DNA of 64,000 bases, from NCBI RefSeq assembly GCF_905404315.1, contig NC_066291.1, positions 10,317,501-10,381,500 of the forward strand, written 5' to 3'. The position numbers and the translations under genes are program-made. The notes beneath the pieces are model-generated. The model saw only the letters and a program-made list of their open reading frames with translations. It ran no database searches and had not been told where the DNA came from. This document shows, piece by piece, positions 56,556 through 64,000 of the stretch. How positions within the stretch are numbered: the stretch's first letter is position 1; every line of letters starts with the position of its first letter. The DNA is from Leptidea sinapis (lineage: Eukaryota > Arthropoda > Insecta > Lepidoptera > Pieridae).

Positions 56556-58255
56556 AAGTGGGATATTGGTCCTATTGTGCGACTCTTTTATTAGTTCAGC
56601 GCAAGCGCCGACAAGTCCGAAGTGCCTGTAATCCGTGCGTCCATGCGGTGTCTGTGCGTTGCATAATGCCTGCCTCCAGTTGCATGCCTCCAGCTCCTTC
56701 AAAAGAGTTATTGCTGACGCGAAATCAAGCACATTGGCAGAATTGGCGAGAGACTTGCACGCCTTCCCTCGGGAACTCGGGCGTTCTGGTCGCTCGCCAA
56801 GGCTGTCCAAGGAAACTTCTGCCATCCAGCCATTCCGCCACTGCACAGGGATGATGACTTGCTCACCCATGACGCGAAAGAGAAAGCTGCTCTCCTGGGT
56901 TCCCTCTTCGCATCCAACTCCACTCTGGATGACCAAGGTGCACCACCACCGCATATTCCGCGGTTTCATACATGCCGGAGGTAAAAATCCGGCATGGCGC
57001 CGTGCTTAAGGCGCTTCTCACCTTGGACATTCACAAATCGAGCGGGCCCGATGGCATTCCCCCGATAGTGCTGCGGACATGTGCTCCGGAACTGGCGCCG
57101 GTCCTTACCCGTCTTTTCCGGCTCTCCTACTCATCAGGCGTAGTCCCGAAATTATGGAAGGCAGCTTTAGTGCACCCAATCCCTAAGAAAGGTGTACGCT
57201 CAGATCCGTCCAACTACCGCCCCATTGCCATTACCTCCATTTTCTCCAAAGTAATGGAGTCGACCATCAACCACCAGCTCTTGGGATACCTAGAGGGGCA
57301 CCAGCTGATCAGCGACTGGGTCTTCGATCGGGTGTGGCATAAAGCGCTTATAGCGAAACTGCCATCCTATGGGCTTCCCGAGAAGTTGTGCAAATGGGTC
57401 ACTAGCTTTTTGGCTGATCGGAGCATCAAGGTTGTTATCAACGGTGCATGCTCCGACTTAAAACCCATAAACGCTGGTGTCCCGCAAGGCTGCGTGCTAT
57501 CCCCTACGCTGTTTCTTCTGCATATCAATGAATTGCTGCAAATCAGCAACATTCATTGCTATGCAGACGATAGCACAGGGTATGCTTCCTACACCGGCCG
57601 TGCCAACATGTCCCGGGATAGCGTCGACGAGAACCGGAACAAACTTGTGTCTGAAATCGATACAATGCTTTGCTAAGTCTCGGAATGGGGCCGACAAAAT
57701 TTAGTCTAATTCAACCCCAAGAAGACACAAGTTTGTGCGTTCACCACTAAAAAGTCTCCCTTTGTCGTATCCCCTCGATTCGAGATCACTCCTCTAACTG
57801 CCACAGCCTGTACTGGCATACTTGGCTTCGATATATCGAGCGACGTTCAGTTCCGTGGTCACTTGGAAGAGAAGGCCAAACTGGCCTCAAAAAAGCTTGG
57901 TGTACTCAGTAAGAGTGCTCAGAGGAGCTGTTCGGGTTGATTCCAGCGGCCGAATTCCACCACCGGACATTACGTGCAAAGTACCATCCGCATCACGTAG
58001 ACGTCTGGCAAACCACAACCGTGCGTTTTGTTCGAAATTTCTTGTCTCGCACAGCCACTTTGTGGAATCAACTACCGGCAGCGGTCTTCCTAAACAGATA
58101 CGACTTAGGGACCTTCAAGAAAAAAGCATACTCCCATCTTAAAGGCCGGCAACGCATTTCTTAACACTCCTGTTGTTGCGGATGTCCATGGGCGGTTGCC
58201 TCACCTCTCCCCATCCCGTGAGCCTCTTATCCGTTTGCCCCTTTTTCATATAAAA
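56556..58255 (+). pseudogene. CR1/Jockey-type LINE ORF2 relic with RT motifs
   Basis: The longest LINE relic in the window, encoding the polymerase that copies the element RNA into DNA at a nicked target. In order: linker region in mixed frames (GTRAFWSLAKAVQGNF, EKAALLGSLFASNSTLDD); a clean 234-codon frame (56972-57676) with HKSSGPDGIPPIVLRTCAPE, VVPKLWKAALVHPIPKKG, SNYRPIAITSIFSKVMEST, NAGVPQGCVLSPTLF (57470-57515) and the catalytic YADDS (57560-57574); then after a stop, FNPKKTQVCAFTTKKSP and LGFDISSDVQFRGHLEEKA; finally ECSEELFGLIPAAEFHHR to AYSHLKGRQR. Two in-frame-scale deletions are evident. LISD is joined to WVFDRVWHKA, losing about 45 residues including RT motif A with its Asp, and LGVLSK is joined to ECSEEL, losing about 80 residues. 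It cannot be active. It is strikingly less AT-rich than its flanks. Confidence 0.92.
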
Positions 58256-59037
58256 AAAAAATATAATTAATTTCTTAACTTTCGGTTCAGTTTACTAAGA
58301 ATTTATTTTTATAAAACGTTTTTATTAGCTTCATACGTATGTGAGTATGTACAAGCCGTTCAAGCTAACTCGGGGCCTGGGTCGAGAAGCGATCATTCTC
58401 CCTCTCCACGTACCCTGCCGTCGTCCTGTTAGTAGCGTTAGCAACATAGCACATTGAACATCCGTAGATTATTATTCATTATTATACTGTTAACCTCGTT
58501 TTCTTGCATTTTATTCTAGCATCTGAACACAGCATAGCATAATAATAACTAAATATTTTAAGTTTTACGAAATAGAATAAAATAAAATATAACAAGTTTC
58601 ATTATTATTTCAGGTTAGGAAATGAACTTATACGCATATAAACAATTAGGACATTTTATTTAATTTGTTTTTTCATTTTTGTATGCGTACATTGAAATTT
58701 TTTAACTTTACGCCGGGCAGTCCAACATTAAATGACCTATAACTCAAAAAATATGGACATTAGAAAAAAAAGTTTTACACAAAAGTTGTAGAAAACAAAC
58801 TGATTTATAAAAATAAATGTATGCGTTTTTGGAGATTACTCCTTAAGAATCGATTTTCATATCAGGTATGAGAAAAATATGGAGAGTAAAACCTACTCAT
58901 CAAATGGCATAGTAACTTTTTTGGTGGGCATCATTTCTCGCGCGCACTTCACTTTATAGTATTTTGAAGCTTTATTATATTATTAAAATTGATTTATTAG
59001 TATACTTTCATAAAGTAAAGTGAAAATTCTATAAATT
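58256..59037. other. Unassigned upstream region of a candidate exon
   Basis: 58310-58350 shares the ttttattagcttca phrase with repeats at 37.65 and 59.57 kb. 58730-58960 (aactcaaaaaatatggacat, ttacacaaaagttgtagaaa) reads like a transposon flank, but I cannot name it. Confidence 0.4.
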
Positions 59038-59096
59038 ATGGAAGAAAGTGGTGTAAATAATAGTGCCGGAAAATCTGATAAGCAAGTGGGTACTAA
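59038..59096 (+). CDS. Candidate initial coding exon, 19 codons plus splice donor
   Basis: ATG in the context AAATTATGG opens MEESGVNNSAGKSDKQVGT and then meets AA|GTAAGTT (donor GT at 59097), a near-perfect 5' splice site, one base before an in-frame stop. The peptide is hydrophilic and unrecognised. No downstream exon or acceptor could be assigned, so the call rests on the start context and donor alone. It may be the first exon of a transposase gene or of a host gene, or a chance match. Confidence 0.25.
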
Positions 59097-59569
59097 GTAA
59101 GTTACAATTGATACATTAATATGACATGTTTTGTATATATAAACATGTGTGCTTTGTATTTATTAAATATTGAATTATCAATATAGTTCATACATATTTA
59201 TATGAGCTATGCACATAATTAAATGTTTAATTTATATAGCGCATTTCACGGCAAATAGACCATTTTTAAACTAATCTATATTTTTTTTTTATATCTATGG
59301 TTTTTTTGGGTTATTATGATTTATTTTCTATCTTTTTATTTTTATTTATTTAACTATTTTTGAAGTTTCAGTTATGATCATTAATGATTCGATAATATAA
59401 TTATAATGATGTAATCATGTAAGATCTACTTAAATGTAAAATATTTGATATATAATATTTCGTCGAATAGTCGTAAAAAATGTAAATAAATTAAAAATAT
59501 ATATATTCTTTAAGAATTTTCATTAATGCGTTTATTTACACTTACATAATATGATGTTGATCTTTTTTA
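59097..59569. other. No gene recognised
   Basis: Very AT-rich; would be intronic if the preceding exon is real. Confidence 0.5.
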
Positions 59570-60255
59570 ATTAATACGCTTTTATTAGCTTCTGCTGTAT
59601 GTCTGTTTGTAACATTGGACTTGATTTTGTTTAGTAACTGTTCAAAGACAATCGTTCTTGAGGAATAAACTAACACAAAAAATTACATGAAATAAAAGAT
59701 GTGTATGTTTTTTTTTCTACAATAATGGTGTCAATTTCTTTTGCCCTAAAGGGCATAGTTAGTGAAATATAGTACAAAAACTTTTTTTCAAGCGCTGTAA
59801 CTAAATCTGGTATGCATACTGTGATTTTATGCTCAGTAAGTGACTGTAAGCCATAAAAAACAAAATTCGATCGAAAATTCAGTACTTGATTTAAACCGCT
59901 TTTGTTGGGTTTTTCTTTCTGACCGTACTTCCCAGAACTGTCATTCTAGCCAGATCCCGAGTTAAGTAGACGGACCTATATGATAGTATCTAACGGAAAC
60001 TTTGAACATGATTTTTGTCCCACTTTAATAAAGTCGTAAAAAAGCCTCGGGTGTATTTTAAGAAATCTTCAAAATTACTCCACTTTTATTCATATTTGTG
60101 AAAATGAATAGCAAAGTGACATCAAGCACCCCACGCTTTTTTACGATAAAAAAAAATTCTTTACACTTTTCGAAGTTTTTTTTTTTCGAAAATTATTTTC
60201 TACTTTTTAGTTTGGTTATTCTTTAAAGCGTATTATTTCTGTTATTATTTTAACT
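59570..60255. mobile_element. Relative of the 37.6-38.1 kb foldback repeat
   Basis: AATACGCTTTTATTAGCTTC at the left and, at 60128-60250, CCACGCTTTTTTACGATAAA, TTTTCTACTTTTTAGTTTGG and TAAAGCGTATTATTTC match the outer parts of the 37.65-38.1 kb element in order. Here a longer unrelated middle (about 480 bp) replaces one inverted arm. Confidence 0.5.
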
Positions 60256-60384
60256 TGATTTTTTTCTTCATATATGATCGCCACATATCTTAGAGTATTG
60301 TTGGTGTCTCACGAGTATTGCCCTATATGATTAATTACACCAAAATGATTATCAGTAGATGGCTATGGGCTGGTCTAATTGTCA

Positions 60385-60640
60385 CCAGGAGGCTTCAGTA
60401 TGCGGGGTACCTCAGCGGAGATTTTGTGTCAAATAGTGTGACTGACACTTAAAATCTTATTGTTTTTGATGTTACAAGGTGACGAGCGGACTTGCGATAG
60501 GTACTGGTTCTAATTTTGGACTTTTCAAGAAGAATATTAAGCGGAACTGCATTGACATGGGCAAGGCGTGATATATACGATTTTTTTATGGAAAGGGAGG
60601 AGAAACGATCGTTCGGGTCGCCATCAGAGTAGAACGTCCT
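60385..60640 (+). repeat. Degenerate SINE-like repeat
   Basis: CACCAGGAGGCTTCAGTATG, ACTTAAAATCTTATTGTT, CAAGGTGACGAGCGGACTTG and AGCGGAACTGCATTGACATG follow the family order with many changes and deletions. Confidence 0.55.
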
Positions 60641-61867
60641 GCACGACGCGTCGCAAAATAATACTTAGTCACATTTGGACTCTGTAATAAAAGAAAATAT
60701 TTTATTGACGAAATCTCATTAAAATACGCTCAGATCATTTTTAATTATTATTTTAAATTGGATGTCAAAATCACACACCTTATTCGTCGTATAACTGCTA
60801 TTGAAAAAAAGTTTGTAGCGGCATACTGTGTAGTTGTGGGGGTCAAGTTAATGATATCGCCGCTGTTTGCGGACGAGACCCAGCTCCCAATTGTGCCCGG
60901 GCACTTTAATGGGCCCAGCAATAGCGCTCTGAATATTTTAAAGGACATTCACTGAAATTACTACAAAAATAATGTCGCTTTGCTTGTACCGAATTACCAG
61001 AGAAACGGTTTAGAGACCGGCAATAAATATGCACGGAATCCTCGTCCTATTACCTCTTTGGAGATTGCTTTTTCGGATTAAATGTATTCTGCGAAGTTCG
61101 CGGAATGCGTGTAATGTTTCGTGATCAGTATTAGTTCTGTGCTCTATTTCATTTATCGTAGTGTATGCTGGAGGAGCGAGTGTGTGGGTACGTAATACCG
61201 CGGTTTCAAATAATAAATGAGCTCCTGTGATAGAAGAGCATGCTAGCGACCTCCCCCCTCCACCCCCCCGCCGTCCTGCAGTCAGCGCGATATTGCCACT
61301 TGCCAGTCCCACCTCGCTCCTCTCTATGTACCAGCGTGCAGACAGTTCTCTACGTGCACTGCATAATGCGCCATTTTGTACAAAATTCACAACTACCCTC
61401 CAGTTGATTTTGTTGAACACATCACATTTTATCTCGTTGCAAAAGTTTTAAGGAAAAGTACTTTGATCTTGTTATGAAAGAATAATTTTATGTTGGATTA
61501 TGAAATTGCGAATGTATAAGCTTTAAACACACGCTTTAATACTTTTTTAATAAATATTTTTAAACGTCCAGGATTTATTCTTCAACGGCTTCTTAAAGAA
61601 ACATACACTTTGATATTTTAGTATAAAGTTTGCACCAGTTTTGATGACTATTGAAAAATGGAATTGGATTGGATTGAAAATTAGAGTAATTTTTAAAGAA
61701 CTTTCAGCGTAGAACAAACACAGCAGAAACAGCTGGCAATATCAATGCTGTGTTGGAGAGGATACGGCTATTGAATGCACCGTGCATCGTTGACCTAACC
61801 GATTCTGTAGAGGAAACTTCAATTTAAAGAAACTAGAATAAAAAAGAATATACTAGAATAGACTTAC
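60641..61867. other. No assigned gene; C-rich patch and 136-codon frame
   Basis: A minus-strand frame (61010-61420) is open for 136 codons through a less AT-rich patch that includes a C-rich tract (61251-61273, glycine-rich when translated). No domain is recognisable. The openness is explained at least partly by local composition. Confidence 0.35.
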
Positions 61868-62735
61868 CTTGTTGAACAATACCAAGGGTCAAGAGATGTG
61901 TTGCTCGCCTCGAAGGTCTCCCAGTCGTATCGGTTCAGCAAAACTGCAGCTGGTAATTGATTTCACAAAGTGGCTTTGCGAGGCAACAAATTTCTCGTAA
62001 AACTCGTGTTTGTGGAATGCCAGACATCAACAATACTTCATCTGTGGTCGAATTTGCGCCTTATTTAGTTACAGGCCGTGGCTTGTAGTGAAGTAGGTAC
62101 TGTCTCGCCTTATTAAGCCCCAAGCTTTTTATAGACCGATATATTGACGCCGAGTTTGCAAATGCAGCTTAGAGGAGTGATCTCGAATCGAGGAGATAGG
62201 AACAAATGGAGACATTTTAGAGACGGGGAACGCACAAACTTGTGTCTATAGTGTTAAATTGGACAAAATTTCATATAGTATATATAAGCATAGACTCGAT
62301 TTCAGACACAAGTTTGTTCCGGTTTCCGCCGACATAGCGTCGGGAGATGTTGACACAGCCGATGTAGGAAGCATACCCTGTGCTGTCCTCTGCATAGCAA
62401 TTAGTACTGCTGATTTGCAGGATATCATTAATATGCAAAAGAAACAGTGTAGGAGATAGCTGGGGCGCAGACTTGCCGGTAGCAGCAATTACGGGTTTTT
62501 AGTCGGAGCATGCACTATTGATGCTCCGATAAGACAAAAAGCTAGTGAACCATTTCCACAACCTCTCGGGAAGAGGATAGTAGTTTCGCTACAGGTGCTT
62601 TGTGCCATAACCGATCCAAGACCTTCGCTATGTCTTAACTCTACCAAACGCATAGGTCTCTCCCTTAGACTCAACCGCTTGCACCGATTTACGAAAGAGA
62701 TATGCAAGAAGATCACCAGCTAAGTGACCCCTACA
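61868..62735 (-). pseudogene. LINE ORF2 relic, RT to C-terminus, heavily mutated
   Basis: Minus strand: AGDLLAYLFRKSVQAVESKG (62722 leftwards), RLWKWFTSFLSYRSIN, LSPTLFLLHINDILQISS, NCYAEDSTGYASYIG, then QVCAF and a jump to the C-terminal region near LPRT. Motif C reads YAED in place of YADD, removing a catalytic Asp. Several stops and frameshifts are present, and about 150 codons are missing between the RT region and the C-terminal tail (61870-62060). Confidence 0.85.
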
Positions 62736-63295
62736 CTGTAAAAGTTTTCTTCTCAAGAAGCATAACAAAATGCGTTCACAAAGTTTGTTGATTCCTGGTC
62801 TCTGGGCTTTCTATTTTAGGTCAAAAATGACCATCCAGAGATACAGAGAGATCGCAAAAATTTATAGAAAACAAAGGTAAAAACTTCAATTTTGAGTTTG
62901 ATTTCCAGTTTGAATTTTCCAGTATTTTTAACATATAATATTACTTTTCTCTTCCAATTAAAAGCTAAGGAAAGTCAGTTCTGTAAATCTGTATTAAAAT
63001 AAACATTTTTATTTATTTCTATTCAGAAGTGAAGGTAATCAGTGTAAAAGCATTTATTTTGTATTACGTAGCAATAATAGAAATATTGAGACATTGTTAT
63101 CTGATCGCAGATCTGTCCCCGAGCTATTATCATTCTACGAATTGAAGACGCTTCTAGGATCCTTTAGTCTATTGTACTAGCAAGATAATATTTTCAAGTA
63201 AGCTTATTAATATCGGCTAGCTACTCATATTTCTTTATTATATAATATATTCAATAATTATTTAAAAATCGGCGTCATTTTTCTTTTAAATTTTT
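62736..63295. other. No gene recognised
   Basis: AT-rich; nothing identified. Confidence 0.5.
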
Positions 63296-63395
63296 TCATC
63301 ATGAGGGCAGCGCAGGACTGATCGTCGTGGAAATCTTTGGGGGGAGGCCATTGTCCAGCAGTGGAAGTCTTCCGGCTGATGATGATGGGCGTCAT
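63296..63395 (+). pseudogene. RTE-type LINE 3' end
   Basis: MRAAQD, stop, SSWKSLGG, then GATGATGATG. It is a short, mutated C-terminus of the family at 24.2 and 34.9 kb. Confidence 0.75.
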
Positions 63396-64000
63396 TTTTA
63401 TAATACGCTTATGATATATGTACGGCGAACGAAAAACCATCAACACAATATGGAGAATAGAATAGGGAGCTCTTTAAGTACCATATTGTATGCCATGCCA
63501 TTTTAAGTCTCAGGGTGACGGCCGTAGATTCTACCACACACACTTAGGTAGTTTTGTGAAGAGTTGTGGATAAGATCATTATGAATATTGCCGCAAATTT
63601 CCACGCCACTGAGTATCACAAAGTTACACAAATATTGAATGAGTATATAAGTAAAGCACTTTGAGTATTTTTTTTATGTAGAACATCTTCCTTACTAGCG
63701 TGTTACTTATGTTGATTCAACAGGCTTAGCGCGAAATATGTGTAGGGGTGTCAAAATCCTTGATTCTATGAAAAGGTCTGTGAACGAACGTATTTGTTAA
63801 AATAATAATATCTAATAATTATATTTAATTTTGGAACCTGCAATTCAATATATGAATTTGGTTGTGTTTCTCATTCTCACGTCAATCTGTGTTAAATATT
63901 CTTTTTTTAAATACTTCATACATTTGGTCCTGCATGAGTCGAGTGTTTATGAACCGTGCTAGTATAGGTTTGTTTCTGGCTGATGGTATCTGTTTGTGAT
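63396..64000. other. No gene recognised
   Basis: 63460-63540 (gggagctctttaagtaccat, tctcagggtgacggccg) may be a heavily decayed SINE-like copy; otherwise unassigned. Confidence 0.4.

Noticed and set aside
56400..56969. 189-codon minus-strand frame, the longest on that strand in the region
   Set aside because: It is antisense to a LINE ORF2 segment whose plus-strand frames give recognisable RT-linker motifs; the openness comes from the GC-rich LINE sequence.
61251..61273. G-quadruplex on the minus strand
   Set aside because: Only two long G runs (7 and 6) with GG elsewhere; four runs of three separated by loops cannot be assigned.
61010..61420. 136-codon minus-strand ORF as a gene
   Set aside because: Open mainly because of a local GC-rich patch including a poly-G tract; no domain, no close start context.
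62246..62488. Minus-strand 80-codon frame with cysteine-rich sequence
   Set aside because: It is an off-frame reading of the LINE RT segment, whose true frame shows LSPTLFLLHINDILQ and YAED.

Overview
The window reads as repeat-rich intergenic or intronic DNA from an insect, almost certainly a moth or butterfly (Lepidoptera). This rests on the repeat content: CR1/Jockey-type LINE tails, RTE LINE tails, short Helitrons ending CTAG between A and T, maT-type and mariner transposase relics, Harbinger MITEs, and tRNA-headed repeats, all in a very AT-rich background. I found no complete, recognisable host protein gene, no rRNA, no CRISPR array and no operon-like organisation.

Layout. 0-10 kb: AT-rich unannotated DNA, an unrecognised short ORF with possible splice signals (3.3-3.6 kb), one Helitron (4.9 kb), four LINE 3' ends and a hammerhead-like repeat (6.05 kb, minus). 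10-20 kb: a Helitron, a head-to-head pair of tRNA-like elements (11.0-11.3 kb), a three-unit tandem repeat (12 kb), a maT-mariner relic (13.8-14.2 kb), a Harbinger MITE with TAA target duplications (15.6-16.0 kb) and its flank-including second copy (17.1-17.6 kb). 20-30 kb: SINE-like repeats, a hammerhead-like motif inside a perfect 34-bp inverted repeat (20.7-20.9 kb), a second maT-mariner relic (21.6-22.7 kb), a well-preserved hammerhead-like copy (24.4 kb, minus) and a SINE-like copy with a nested hAT-like insertion (27.3 kb). 30-45 kb: two abutting Helitrons, more LINE ends, a large foldback (37.8-38.1 kb), a mariner pseudogene with both terminal repeats (40.1-41.1 kb) and a frameshifted fragment of a widespread repeat-encoded protein (43.8 kb). 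45-64 kb: further tRNA-like, SINE-like and Helitron copies, a second TAA-flanked Harbinger-like MITE (52.9-53.2 kb), a chimeric Helitron (53.4-53.8 kb), the longest LINE relic (56.6-58.3 kb, RT motif C present, two internal deletions) and a minus-strand LINE relic (61.9-62.7 kb).

The most interesting signal is a dispersed repeat family whose core folds as a type I hammerhead self-cleaving ribozyme. There are at least five copies plus one fragment that begins exactly at the predicted cleavage product's 5' end. Other notable points are LINE copies sharing nearly the same 5' truncation point, several long perfect palindromes, and inverted duplications of both the tRNA-like and the ribozyme-bearing repeats. 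Relationships between elements are evolutionary (nesting, shared ends, non-autonomous derivatives) rather than a working pathway. Family names are from memory of motifs; no database search was run.
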